This document shows, one piece after another, positions 1 through 8,593 of a DNA stretch of 64,000 nt (positions within the stretch are counted from its first letter, which is position 1; the number at the start of each line of letters is the position of its first letter). This DNA is from Streptomyces sp. NBC_01454. GTDB lineage: Bacteria > Actinomycetota > Actinomycetes > Streptomycetales > Streptomycetaceae. Below the pieces are notes generated by a model. That model made no database searches. It was not told the origin of the DNA and worked only from the letters and a program-made list of their open reading frames with translations. Position numbers and translations under genes: made by a program. The stretch covers positions 868,001-932,000 of the forward strand of contig NZ_CP109460.1 in NCBI RefSeq assembly GCF_036227565.1. The letters run 5' to 3'.

Positions 1-170
1 GGACCAGATCTTTGTTGTTCATGAGAGGTGCATCCCATAGGGCCGGGGCGGCGGACCCGGTGTCCGCCGACTGCCCCTCCACAGTCGTCGGCAGCGCTCC
101 GGCGCACGAGGTGAATTTCTGACCCGCGATGGGGGAAAGTGGACACCCTCCGGGTGACCTGTGCGCCGTC

Positions 171-1145
171 TCAGGGGCGGGCCGTCCAGTACCGTTTGAG
201 CACCTCCAGCTGGAGTGAGCATTCCAGCGAGGTGACTTCGTCGCTGCCCTCGAAGCCGCCGGTGAGGAAGTCGGCGAGGTGATCCTCGTCGCGGAAGACC
301 CCTCCGTAGGTGAAGACCGAAGCGGCCGCCGTGAGGGCGAGGAAGCGCGTCGCGGGATGGCCCGCGAGGGAGGCGGCGAGGCGCTTCACGGCCCCCGGGC
401 GGCAGCCGATGCTCAGCACCGCCTCGACCGCGTAGCCGATGTCCCGTGGGTCGACCTCGACGCGCGGACGCAGCAGGCCGGATTCGAGCAGGGCCGCGAC
501 GGTGCGGCGGGCGCGGGACTCGGTGATGCCGAGGGTGCGGGCGAGGGTGGAGAAGGGCATCCGGGCGTCGTTGCGCAGGACGGCGGCGGTGTCGCGTTCC
601 AGACCGCTCAGCGGTGTGTGCCGCGGGTGGGTGGCGGGCCCGCTCGCGTTCTGCCCTGCGAGGCCAGCGATTTGACTGGACGTCAGGCGCGGCAGGCGCC
701 AGGCCGACGTGCTGGTGAGCCGGCGCAGCATCCACTCGGTCCGCAGGGTGCGCACTCCCGGCACCGCGGGGAGTTCGGTGGTCAGGGCGCGGGTCGTGTC
801 GGCGCGGGTGGGGCCGTGCAGCATGCAGAAGACATCCGCGGCTCCGGACGCGAGCGACACGAAGGGGGTGTCGGCGCGCGCGGCGAGCGCGCGTGCCACC
901 TCGGGTGCCCGCCCGGGTTCGGTGCCGATCCACACGGTGGCGGGGAGTCCTTCGGCCAGCAGCGACCACTCGGTTTCGCAGATCACCCGCATCGCCCCCG
1001 CGTCGACGAGCCGGGCGTAGCGGCGGGCGACGGTGCGGGCCGAGCTGTCGAGGACGCGGGCCAGCACGTCGAAGGACGCCCGGGGAGCTGTCTGCAGTGC
1101 GGCGATCAAGTCGAGATCGATGTCGTCGATCACGGTGTCCTCCAT
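171..1145 (-). CDS. Double-domain Lrp/AsnC family transcriptional regulator
   Basis: A 324-residue DNA-binding regulator made of two Lrp/AsnC halves. The first winged HTH is near residues 5-55 (IDDIDLDLIAALQTAPRASF, with DSSARTVARRYARL as recognition region). The second is near 180-235 (LERDTAAVLRNDARMPFSTL, ITESRARRTVAALLESGLL). Each is followed by a RAM-like effector segment. Ordinary Lrp proteins are about 150 residues, so this is the tandem actinobacterial form. It is divergent from the MBL-fold hydrolase operon at 1462, with inverted repeats between them, so it probably controls that operon and itself (inference). The ligand cannot be read from the sequence. Confidence 0.9.
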   Translation of the reverse strand: MEDTVIDDIDLDLIAALQTAPRASFDVLARVLDSSARTVARRYARLVDAGAMRVICETEWSLLAEGLPATVWIGTEPGRAPEVARALAARADTPFVSLASGAADVFCMLHGPTRADTTRALTTELPAVPGVRTLRTEWMLRRLTSTSAWRLPRLTSSQIAGLAGQNASGPATHPRHTPLSGLERDTAAVLRNDARMPFSTLARTLGITESRARRTVAALLESGLLRPRVEVDPRDIGYAVEAVLSIGCRPGAVKRLAASLAGHPATRFLALTAAASVFTYGGVFRDEDHLADFLTGGFEGSDEVTSLECSLQLEVLKRYWTARP

Positions 1146-1310
1146 GGCTCCTGCCGCCTCACTTTCCGTGGCTCTCGCCTTGCCTCTCGTCGACTGTCGA
1201 CCCTAGCCGAGCGTCCGACGGAATCGGGCATCGAGAGGGGCATTTCGCGCGGGGATGCGGCATCGGTGGCGTGGTTCGCGCCCGATTCCGCCATATCGCC
1301 GCCTGAATCC

Positions 1311-1376
1311 AGCACGTTGCGTGCTAGTGTGCAGGAATTCGGCACACACGGCATGCAGCGTGCAGGAAAACGGCAC
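1311..1376. promoter_or_regulatory. Inverted-repeat operator cluster between Lrp gene and MBL operon
   Basis: Three inverted repeats lie together. AGCACG-TTG-CGTGCT is at 1311-1325. GTGTGC-N9-GCACAC is at 1327-1347. GTGC-N9-GCAC is at 1360-1376. The last two share the core GTGCAGGAA-N2-CGGCACAC and are exactly 31 bp apart, about three helical turns, which suits side-by-side binding by an Lrp-type oligomer. The rest of the gap (1146-1461) shows no gene. A TAGTGT hexamer at 1325-1330 could be a -10 element for the MBL operon, which would place the operators on the promoter. Operator function is inferred from symmetry and position only. Confidence 0.55.
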
Positions 1377-1461
1377 ACCGCCGCGCCCCGAGCCGCCACA
1401 CCTGCGGCGACCGCGCCCACTGCATCCCGCATCTGCCCCCACCTGCCCGCGAGGAGAGTTC

Positions 1462-2367
1462 ATGAATGCGATCACCCTTGGAGACGTCTCGGTGCTGCGC
1501 ACGGTGGAGTACGAGGGCACGACCCGGCCGCCGGAGGAGATGTTCGGCGACGTCCCGGGCGAGGTCTGGGAGGCCAACCGGCACTGGCTGGCACCCGATT
1601 TCTGGGACGTGGGGACGGGCCTGCTGAGGTCGTCCGTGCAGACCTGGATACTGCGCAGCGCCGGCCGGACGATCCTGATCGACACCGGGGTGGGCGACGC
1701 CAAGGAACGCCCCGCCATGCCGGCCTTCCACCGGCTGAACACGGGTTTCCTCACGCGCCTCGCGGCCGCCGGGGTACGGCCCGAGGACGTCGACGTCGTG
1801 GTCAACACGCACCTCCATGCCGATCACGTCGGCTGGAACACCCGCCTGGTGGACGAGGAATGGGTGCCGACCTTCCCGCGTGCCCAATACCTCTTCCCAC
1901 GGGCCGATTACGACTTCTGGAATCCCGCCCACCACCACACCCGCCGTATGGGGGCGGCCAACCAGAACGTCTTCGAGGACAGCGTCGAGCCGGTCGTCCG
2001 CGCCGGCCTGGCGACGCTGTGGGAGGACGCGTTCGTGATCGACGAGAATCTGACTCTGGCCCCGGCGCCCGGCCACACCCCGGGCTCCGCCGTCGTGCTC
2101 CTCAACTCCGGCCAGGACCGCGCCGCCTTCGTGGGAGACCTGCTGCACAACCCGGTGCAGGTGGTGGAGCCCCTCTGCAACAGCTGCTTCTGCGAGGACC
2201 CCGCGGGCGCCCGCGACTCGCGCCTGCGGATCCTCGGCGAGGCGGCTGACACGGGGCGGATCGTCTTCCCGGCCCATCTGCGCGGGGAGCGGCCGGCGAT
2301 GCGGGTCGAACGGTCCGGCAGCCGGTTCGCCATCAGCTCCTGGACGTCGCTGGAGGCCACGGCATGA
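1462..2367 (+). CDS. MBL-fold metallo-hydrolase (lactonase-like)
   Basis: A 301-residue metallo-beta-lactamase-fold hydrolase. The zinc motif HxHxDH is seen as NTHLHADHVGWN, followed by the later ligands PGHTPGS, FVGDLLHN and FPAHLRG. This arrangement is typical of the N-acyl-homoserine-lactonase/alkylsulfatase-like branch and the fold is clear, but the substrate is not. The chosen ATG follows GAGGAG, which excludes the longer upstream reading frame. Its stop overlaps the next gene by four bases (ATGA), so it is translationally coupled to the esterase and RidA genes. The divergent Lrp-type gene is the likely regulator. Confidence 0.88.
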   Translation: MNAITLGDVSVLRTVEYEGTTRPPEEMFGDVPGEVWEANRHWLAPDFWDVGTGLLRSSVQTWILRSAGRTILIDTGVGDAKERPAMPAFHRLNTGFLTRLAAAGVRPEDVDVVVNTHLHADHVGWNTRLVDEEWVPTFPRAQYLFPRADYDFWNPAHHHTRRMGAANQNVFEDSVEPVVRAGLATLWEDAFVIDENLTLAPAPGHTPGSAVVLLNSGQDRAAFVGDLLHNPVQVVEPLCNSCFCEDPAGARDSRLRILGEAADTGRIVFPAHLRGERPAMRVERSGSRFAISSWTSLEATA

Positions 2368-3962
2368 CCGACGCCCACCGCCCCACCCGCCGGCCGGACG
2401 GACCCCGCGGGAGTGCCGCGCGGCGGTGCGACGTACGGCCCGGCCCGGTCGTGCGCACGACCTGCGGGCGGGTCCGCGGCCTGCACCAAGACGGCGCGCA
2501 CGTGTTCCACTCGATCCCGTACGCCGCCGCACCCGTCGGGGCGGCCCGCTTCGCCGCTCCGGCCCCCGCCCCCGCCTGGCACGGCGTCCGGGACGCCACG
2601 CGGCCCGGCCCCACCGCGCCGGCCCCGGTCCGCCGGGGATTCGGCGGCCTGGACCTCGACCCGGTCACCGGACCGCCACCGATACCGGGCGACGCCTACC
2701 TCACCGTCACGGTGACCACACCGGACCCGGGCGCGGGCGGGCTGCCCGTGTTGGTCTTCGTGCACGGCGGGGGCCTCCTCTCCGGCACCGGTCAGGCAGC
2801 CCTCTACGACGGGGGACCGTTCGCACGCGACGGAGTTGTCCTGGTCACCCTCAACCACCGCCTGGGCATCCCGGGTTGGCTCACCCTGCCGGGTGCCCCG
2901 GAGAACCGTGGCCTGCTCGACGTGATCGCCGCGCTGCGCTGGGTGGCGGACAACGCCGCGGCCTTCGGCGGCGATCCGCAGCGTGTGACGGTGGCGGGCC
3001 AGTCGGCGGGCGCGATGATCGTGGCCGCCCTGCTGGCCGCTCCCCCGGCCGCCGGTCTCTTCCGCCGGGCCGTCAGTCAGAGCGGCAACGGCCTGTGCGC
3101 GGTCCCGGCCGAGCACAGCCTCGCGGTCACGCGCCGGGTGTGTGCGACGCTCGGACTGCCGCCCCGCGCCGAGGCGTTCCACGGTGTGGACGACACCCGG
3201 CTGGCCGCCGCCCTGCAGGACCTCCCGCCCGCCGAGCCGGCCCTCTCCGGCCACCTCGACCCGTCCCTGGGCAACAGCCCCTTCAAGCCCGTGATCGACG
3301 GCGTCCTGCTGGAACGACAGCCCGCGCTCGCCCTCCGCACGGCCGCTCAGGACGGCACGGGGCCGGTGACGGCACAAGAACTCCTGATAGGCACCAACGC
3401 GGACGAGGCCGCTCTCTACACCGTCCCCGGCGGCGCCATCGATGCGATGACCACCCACACGCTGGCCGCCGCCGCGGCACGGCGCTCCGCCCGGCCGGAG
3501 GCCCTGCTGGCCCACTACCGCGCCCTCCTCCCCGGCGCCGGTCCGGGCACCTGGGCGACCCGTCTGATGACCGACGTGTACCTCGACGGCAGCCGCGCTC
3601 TCGCGGACGCCCACAGCGCCCTCCCGGGCACCCGGACCTTCGCCTACGCCTTCGACTGGCGATCCCCCGCGTTCGACGGCCGGCTCGGCGCCTGCCACTG
3701 CGTCGAGCTGCCCTTCGTCTTCGACCGCACGGAACTCCCCGCGCTGCACGGCGCACACGCCCTCCTCGGCCCCGGCCTGCCGGGCCGCGACATCACGGAC
3801 CTCGCGGCCCGCACGCACGCCGCCTGGGTCGCCTTCGCCACCCACGGCGACCCAGGCTGGCAGCCCTACGACGCCGGCCGGCGGGCCACGATGCACATCG
3901 ACCACGCCTGGCGCCTGCACCACGCCACCCCCTCCCCCACCACCCCAGGAGAACCGTCATGA
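2364..3962 (+). CDS. Type B carboxylesterase/lipase family protein
   Basis: A 532-residue carboxylesterase (COesterase family, normal length about 500). The oxyanion-hole motif FVHGGGLLSG lies near residue 132 and the nucleophile elbow GQSAGA near 213. GTNADEAALY is the acid-side block and GACHCVELPFVFD carries the catalytic His. No signal peptide is seen, so it is cytoplasmic. It overlaps the MBL gene upstream and the RidA gene downstream by ATGA, which makes it the middle gene of a three-gene operon. Two hydrolases plus a RidA-type deaminase suggest breakdown of an ester- or lactone-containing small molecule (inference). Confidence 0.88.
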   Translation: MTDAHRPTRRPDGPRGSAARRCDVRPGPVVRTTCGRVRGLHQDGAHVFHSIPYAAAPVGAARFAAPAPAPAWHGVRDATRPGPTAPAPVRRGFGGLDLDPVTGPPPIPGDAYLTVTVTTPDPGAGGLPVLVFVHGGGLLSGTGQAALYDGGPFARDGVVLVTLNHRLGIPGWLTLPGAPENRGLLDVIAALRWVADNAAAFGGDPQRVTVAGQSAGAMIVAALLAAPPAAGLFRRAVSQSGNGLCAVPAEHSLAVTRRVCATLGLPPRAEAFHGVDDTRLAAALQDLPPAEPALSGHLDPSLGNSPFKPVIDGVLLERQPALALRTAAQDGTGPVTAQELLIGTNADEAALYTVPGGAIDAMTTHTLAAAAARRSARPEALLAHYRALLPGAGPGTWATRLMTDVYLDGSRALADAHSALPGTRTFAYAFDWRSPAFDGRLGACHCVELPFVFDRTELPALHGAHALLGPGLPGRDITDLAARTHAAWVAFATHGDPGWQPYDAGRRATMHIDHAWRLHHATPSPTTPGEPS

Positions 3963-4381
3963 CCCAGGCATCCTCCCCCGGCCCGGCCGCACGGACCACG
4001 GACGTGCCGCCGCCCTCACCCCCGGCCTTCCCGCCCTTCGCCCGCCGGGGCCCCGTCGTTCAGGTCTCGGGGCAGGGCGCGCTCGACCCGGCGACCGGCG
4101 CCGTCCTGCACCCCGGAGACGTCGCGGCACAGACGACGTGCGCACTGGAGAACGTCCGCGCCGCACTGGCCGCCGGCGGCGCCGCCCTCACGGACGCCGT
4201 CATGCTCCGGGTCTATCTGACGGAACGGCAGCACTACGCGACGATGAACGAGGCCTACGGACGCTTCGTCGACCGCCACTTCGGCACCGGACCACGGCCG
4301 TGCCGCACCACCGTCATGGTCGGGCTGCCGCTCGCCAGCATGCTGGTCGAGATCGACGCGCAGGCGGTGGTCGATGGCTGA
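3959..4381 (+). CDS. RidA/YjgF family protein
   Basis: A 140-residue RidA-like protein with an N-terminal extension of about 15 residues rich in Pro. Family features visible are QVSGQGALDPATG, the helix block ENVRAALAAGGAALTDAVML, YLTERQHYATMNEAYGRF, and the C-terminal PRPCRTTVMVGLP with Arg plus VEIDAQAV. Most RidA proteins hydrolyse enamine/imine intermediates, and several subfamilies are dedicated to catabolic operons. The start codon overlaps the esterase stop (ATGA), so it is the third gene of the MBL-esterase-RidA operon. The substrate is unknown. Confidence 0.88.
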   Translation: MTQASSPGPAARTTDVPPPSPPAFPPFARRGPVVQVSGQGALDPATGAVLHPGDVAAQTTCALENVRAALAAGGAALTDAVMLRVYLTERQHYATMNEAYGRFVDRHFGTGPRPCRTTVMVGLPLASMLVEIDAQAVVDG

Positions 4382-4976
4382 ACGCCGGCTTCCGGCCCGT
4401 CGCCGTCAGGAGGACGAAGCCACTGCCGGTGGGGCCATGTGATGCTCCCCTGAGGCGGGCCGTTCCAGGCAGGCATTCCAGGCAACGGCATTTCCGCAGG
4501 TCAACACCCCTCCCGGCATTCCGGCGTTCTTGATTGGCCCGGATTCATTGCCGCGCGACCACCCCGCCCCGCAAGCTGTCGGCACAGCCGGGCCGGGGGG
4601 AGCAGCACTGCGCACCCCGTACCCGCTTCCGCAGCGGCGACGTTCTCGCCGTAGCGGTCGCCGTAGCGGTCGCGACAGCCGTCGCGATAGCCGTCGCGGT
4701 ACCGGCCATCCGCAGCGCTGTCCCTCCCGCCCACCACTCCTGCTCAACCGACACGATCCCCACGGGGAGACGCACCACCATGCACCGCATCCGCACCCGT
4801 ATCCGCCCGCGCCCCGGCCGCCACCGCCCCTCTCCTCGCGGGATCTTCGCTCCGGCCGGCCCGCGGCAAAGGGGGCGGACCGGCCGGCAGCTCGCGCACT
4901 CCCGGCCGTGGCGGCGCGCCGGACGGACGGGCGGGCACGGCCGGAGTCGGGGGCTCCAGAAGACGAGGAAACCCAT
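4382..4976. other. Intergenic region with degenerate hexamer repeats
   Basis: About 595 bp between RidA and the LuxR-type gene. At 4641-4707 there is a degenerate tandem array built on GTCGCCGTAGCG. Read forward in one frame it gives an Ala-Val run. In the opposite strand it gives Arg-Asp-Gly-Tyr-type runs, and in the frame continuous with the LuxR gene it gives Arg-Asp-Ser runs. None has a convincing start, ribosome site or domain, so it is treated as non-coding. The promoter of the LuxR-type gene must lie here but was not identified. Confidence 0.4.
4641..4707. repeat. Short degenerate tandem repeat
   Basis: Six-base units alternating GTCGCC / GTAGCG / GTCGCG / ATAGCC are repeated about ten times. 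The array is simple-sequence expansion in a non-coding gap. Length variation between strains would be expected. Confidence 0.6.
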
Positions 4977-5621
4977 ATGCACACCACCGAGGTTCAGACC
5001 GAGCCGCTGATACGCGTCGTGGTCCGCGCACCGGACCCGATCTCCCTGGCGGGCGTGACCAGCCAGCTCAGCCGGCACCGGGGGGTGAGGCTGACGGAGA
5101 GCGGAGACGACCGTCCGGCCGCGGTGGCCGTAGTGGTCGCCGCGACGAGGGACGACTCCGTGATCCCGCAGTTGCGCCAGCTCGTCCGGATCGACCGGAC
5201 CCGGGTCGTGCTGGTGGCGGACCGGATCCGGGAGGCCGAGCTGCTCGCCGTCATCGAGTGCGGCGTCGGAGCGATCCTCTGGCGCCACGAGGCCACCCCC
5301 CGCCGGCTGTACCAGGCCGTACAGGCCGCCTACCGAGGCGAGGGCGACCTGCCCGCGGATCTGCTCGCCCGGCTGCTCCAACAGGTCGGACAACTGCGGC
5401 GCAGCGCCGACGAGCGGCCCCAATCGCCGGCCGGGCTGGCCCCGCGCGAGATCGACGTCATCCGGCTGGTGGCCGAGGGCCTGGACACCGCGGAGATCGC
5501 CGGCAAACTCTCGTACTCCGAACGCACCGTCAAAAACGTCCTGCACGGCATGACCACCCGCCTCCAACTGCGCAACCGCGCCCACGCTGTCGCTTATGCG
5601 GTGCGGGAGGGCCATATCTGA
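4977..5621 (+). CDS. LuxR/NarL-type regulator with degenerate receiver domain
   Basis: A 214-residue regulator. The C-terminal LuxR HTH is clear: LAPREIDVIRLVAEGLDTAE and SYSERTVKNVLHGMTTRLQL. Residues 10-130 look like a response-regulator receiver (IRVVVRAPDPISLAGVTSQL), but the strand that normally carries the phospho-acceptor Asp reads VAVVVAATRDD, without an Asp at the expected place. No histidine kinase is nearby. It is therefore probably an atypical, phosphorylation-independent regulator (inference). The ATG at 4977 follows GAGGAAA with good spacing. The frame is open upstream, but that extension is low-complexity and not credible. Confidence 0.85.
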   Translation: MHTTEVQTEPLIRVVVRAPDPISLAGVTSQLSRHRGVRLTESGDDRPAAVAVVVAATRDDSVIPQLRQLVRIDRTRVVLVADRIREAELLAVIECGVGAILWRHEATPRRLYQAVQAAYRGEGDLPADLLARLLQQVGQLRRSADERPQSPAGLAPREIDVIRLVAEGLDTAEIAGKLSYSERTVKNVLHGMTTRLQLRNRAHAVAYAVREGHI

Positions 5622-5682
5622 CGGCCTTTCGGCGTCCCGGGTGCGGCGCCCGACTCGGTGCCCGCCAGAGGGGCCCTCGGCC

Positions 5683-6444
5683 TCAGACCGTCAATTCCGC
5701 TTGTGCTGCCGCCGCGGAGAGGGCGTCGTGGCGGATGTACCACTCGGTGGAGAGCATCTGCTCCCGGCCGGGCGCCGGGAGACCCGCGATCAGCCCCGGG
5801 GCGGCTCCCCGCGCCACCTCGGTACGGTGAGCCAGCAGGGCGGAGACCTTCTGCTCCAGCCAGGGGCGGACGTCGACGGTCGCGGTGATCCGCTCATCCG
5901 GAACGCTGTGCAGTGCCCTGCCGGTAGATGCCAGGTAGCCGCCCCACACCCGCATCGCCGAGTGGGGGTGCGCAGCCAGGTACAGGGCACTGGGCTGCCA
6001 GGGCTCACCGGCGTCCGGGGAGAACCGCTCCAGCCCGGCCGCCTGGAAGGCGAGCAGGGTGACCCGGTGCGTGTGCACGTGGTCCGGATGGCCGGTCAGC
6101 CCGCCGTAGGCATCATGCGTGACCATGATCTCCGGGCGAAACTCCCGGACATGTGCCACCACTCGCCGCACCGTCTCATCGAGCGGCGCCTCGCAGAACC
6201 GCGCCCGGCCCGGGGCCGACTGCGCAGCGCCGGCGTCGCCGTAGCCGAGCATCCTCGGCTTGCCGGCCCCGAGGATCCGCAACGCCTCTGCCAACTCCGC
6301 GGCGCGGGGAGTGTCCTGGGCCCAGGTTGCCGTGACCACCGCGGTGCGGGCGCCCGCGGCCGCGTGACGGGCGAGCACGCCGCCCGCCGACAGCGACTCG
6401 TCGTCCGGGTGAGCGAAAACCGCGAGCAGGCTCGGCACACGCAT
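5683..6444 (-). CDS. PIG-L/LmbE family deacetylase
   Basis: A 253-residue zinc-dependent N-acetylglucosaminyl deacetylase-fold protein. The N-terminal metal motif AHPDDE is at residues 11-16, and the distal His motif GLTGHPDHVHTHR is near residue 130. Families with this fold deacetylate GlcNAc-inositol in mycothiol synthesis (MshB) or cleave mycothiol conjugates (Mca), and many act on secondary metabolites. Sequence alone does not separate these. No signal peptide is seen. It is convergent with the LuxR-type gene and alone on its strand, and GGAAGG precedes the ATG. Confidence 0.88.
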   Translation of the reverse strand: MRVPSLLAVFAHPDDESLSAGGVLARHAAAGARTAVVTATWAQDTPRAAELAEALRILGAGKPRMLGYGDAGAAQSAPGRARFCEAPLDETVRRVVAHVREFRPEIMVTHDAYGGLTGHPDHVHTHRVTLLAFQAAGLERFSPDAGEPWQPSALYLAAHPHSAMRVWGGYLASTGRALHSVPDERITATVDVRPWLEQKVSALLAHRTEVARGAAPGLIAGLPAPGREQMLSTEWYIRHDALSAAAAQAELTV

Positions 6445-6594
6445 ACGCGGTCACCTTCCAGTGTGTGGACGTCGGTTCACACGAAGTATCGCGCTGCGGG
6501 GCAGCAGGGCGTACTCCTCCTCACGCGCCACCCCGCGAGCATCTACGGGGCAGGGTTCTTCCTGCGGTCCGCGGGCTGACCGTGCACCACCGTG

Positions 6595-6985
6595 TCAGTC
6601 ACGCTTGGTGTAGGTCGTGATCGTGACGCCGCTGTCGAAGACCTGGCCCGCGACCATGCGGTAGCGCTGCGGCGAGTAGGCAGAGTCGAAGAGCGGGACA
6701 CCCGAGCCGATCACGACGGGGTTGATCTTGACGATCAGCTCATCGATCTCGTCCCGGAGCGAGGCGGCGAGCTTGCCACCGCCGCAGAGGTACCGCGGCC
6801 CATCAGCACGGTGTCGAACCTCCGGTTCTCGGTCTCGGCAAGTCCCGGGACGAGGTGCCTGTAGGCCGTCGGAACCGTCTCCGGCATCTGCGCCAGCACC
6901 CATGCACCGTGGTCTTCCCCCTCGACGAACATCGTGTGCTCGGAGTCGGGGGAGGCGATGAACCCGTCCACCGTCGCGGCGCCCC
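6595..6985 (-). pseudogene. Decayed dihydrofolate-reductase-like (RibD C-terminal) gene
   Basis: Two pieces of one protein lie in different frames. The N-terminal part reads AATVDGFIASPD, then PETVPTAYRHLVPGL, then RRFDTVLMGRG. At a GGTACC site near 6793 the frame changes and the C-terminal part continues YLCGGGKLAASLRDEIDELI, NPVVIGSGVPLF, and ends TITTYTKRD. Intact relatives have about 70 more residues between MGRGTY and the LxGGG motif, so an internal out-of-frame deletion is inferred. The extreme N-terminus before ATVDGF is also replaced by unrelated sequence. No functional product is expected. Confidence 0.8.
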
Positions 6986-7030
6986 CTTCCCACGGCCGCC
7001 CCCTCCCCCGGCCGGCAGCCCTCCCCGCAG

Positions 7031-8446
7031 TCACCCCGCCGGCAGTTTCTCCTGGAGCCAGTCGAAGACGACCTCGCAGTGGTGCTGTGGGGCCATCGGG
7101 GAGCAGTGGAGTTGGGCGCCGGTGGCGGCGGTGAGCTTTACGTAGTCCTTGGGGGCCGTGAGTTTGTCGTACATCTGGCGTGGCTGGCCCGGATAGAACT
7201 GTTCGTCGTCGTAGTCGAGGACCAGGGTGGGCATCTTGATCCGGCTCACGACGTCGGTGATGTCCAGCGACTTGATGAGGGTGGCGGGGGTGTAGAAGTC
7301 GGTGAACATCTTGCCCTGGCGGGCCGCGAGCATCGCCGGGACGGAGAAGGGCTCGATGCGCTTCCGCATCGTCGCGGCCGCGGGCTGCGGCAGCTCGGGG
7401 ACAACTTCCTTGTTCCAGATGGCGTTGGTCTTCTCCTTGTCCGGGGTGAGGATCTTCCGGATCTCCGCGGGAAAGCCCAGCCAGGGCGAGAGCACGCCGG
7501 GCATCGCCACCAGCGCGGCGATCCGGGTCTCGAAGGCCGCGGCCCGGGGCGCCAGATCCCCGGCCATGCTCAGGCCGGTCAGGGCGATCTTGCCGGTGTC
7601 CACGTCCGAGCGGGCGGAGAGCCAGTCGACGAGCGGGGTGACGACGGTCTCCCAGCGGGGTGTGAACACCACCTGGTTGACGAAGAGCAGCTGGCCCTGG
7701 CCGGGCCCGTCGTAGACCAGGGCGTTCCAGCCGCGCTGGAGGGCGGCCGGGACGCCGTAGGTCCACATGTCGACGTTCTGCCCGTCGCTGCCGTTCGTGA
7801 GGATCACGGTGGGGCGGCGCTTGCCGGAGTGGTCCGGGCGGAAGAACCAGACGGGCAGCGGGGTCCGCCCGCCGTACGGGACATGGGCGGTGACCGGTGC
7901 CGGGTCGCACAGCCGGCAGAACGTGTCCCAGGCGTCGCGCCCCGCCCGGTACAGCTGTTCCTCGCTGCCGGGGGTGTCGGAGCCGAGGACGAAGAACAGG
8001 GCCTGGGCGTAATACTGGGCGGCCCGCAGCGCACGGAACCGTGTGGTCTGCGTCCCGGGCTTGCCGTTGGCGGGCGGTGCGCTCAGCTGATCGCCGAGGT
8101 TCTTGAAGGTCTCGGTGTAGGTCTGCGCGGAGAGGCCGGCCTTGTTGATCGTGTTCACGGCGGTGAGCACCTCGCCCACCTCGCCGGCGCCGTACCCGGC
8201 CGAGCCGAGCGCGAGGAGCCCGTTGAAGTTGAAGCCGGGGTCCTTGAAGAGCGTCATCACACCGGGCGTGGGGTTGCCCATCGCCGCCGAGGCCCACGCC
8301 CGGCTCGTGGGACTGGGCTCTGGCGCGGGCGAGGTGCCGGACGCGGTGCACCCGGTGGCCAGCACGGCCCCCGCCCCACCGATGAGCCCGGCAAGCGTGC
8401 GGCGGCGGGTGGGGCCTGACAAGGGGTCACCCGATGCGTAGGTCAT
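7031..8446 (-). CDS. Exported alpha/beta hydrolase (FrsA/dipeptidyl-aminopeptidase-like esterase)
   Basis: A 471-residue predicted lipoprotein. The N-terminus has a twin-arginine-like signal RRRTLAGLIGGAGAVLATGC, with the Cys as lipobox. The hydrolase domain shows PVWFFRPDHSGKRRPTVI, a GxSxxG elbow TGLSMAGDLAPRAA and the late acid/His blocks LVLDYDDEQF and QHHCEVVFDWL. This matches the FrsA-type/prolyl-oligopeptidase-like esterases. The ATG at 8446 is preferred over an in-frame start 69 bp upstream because it places the signal sequence near the N-terminus. The substrate is unknown. Its 3' end abuts the decayed reductase gene. Confidence 0.85.
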   Translation of the reverse strand: MTYASGDPLSGPTRRRTLAGLIGGAGAVLATGCTASGTSPAPEPSPTSRAWASAAMGNPTPGVMTLFKDPGFNFNGLLALGSAGYGAGEVGEVLTAVNTINKAGLSAQTYTETFKNLGDQLSAPPANGKPGTQTTRFRALRAAQYYAQALFFVLGSDTPGSEEQLYRAGRDAWDTFCRLCDPAPVTAHVPYGGRTPLPVWFFRPDHSGKRRPTVILTNGSDGQNVDMWTYGVPAALQRGWNALVYDGPGQGQLLFVNQVVFTPRWETVVTPLVDWLSARSDVDTGKIALTGLSMAGDLAPRAAAFETRIAALVAMPGVLSPWLGFPAEIRKILTPDKEKTNAIWNKEVVPELPQPAAATMRKRIEPFSVPAMLAARQGKMFTDFYTPATLIKSLDITDVVSRIKMPTLVLDYDDEQFYPGQPRQMYDKLTAPKDYVKLTAATGAQLHCSPMAPQHHCEVVFDWLQEKLPAG

Positions 8447-8593
8447 ACCGCCCGAACGTACGAGCCGCGGCCCCGGGCCCCTCGCTCCGACACCCGCCGT
8501 TCCCCCGATCGGCACGTCCCGCCGTGCAGGGCGGCAGGGTGCACAGGGCGGACTTCGCGGTGCAGCGCCTAGGTGTATTGATCACGAGCGTTG

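Noticed and set aside
279..2249. Long open frame over the Lrp gene and MBL gene on the plus strand
   Set aside because: It is the GC-rich shadow of the minus-strand Lrp gene and of the MBL gene in another frame; no domain, no ribosome site, repetitive Gly/Arg composition.
4534..5010. Possible Ala-Val-rich membrane peptide encoded by the tandem repeat
   Set aside because: The hydrophobic run comes only from the simple repeat and the frame has no start signal; better seen as repeat expansion in non-coding DNA.
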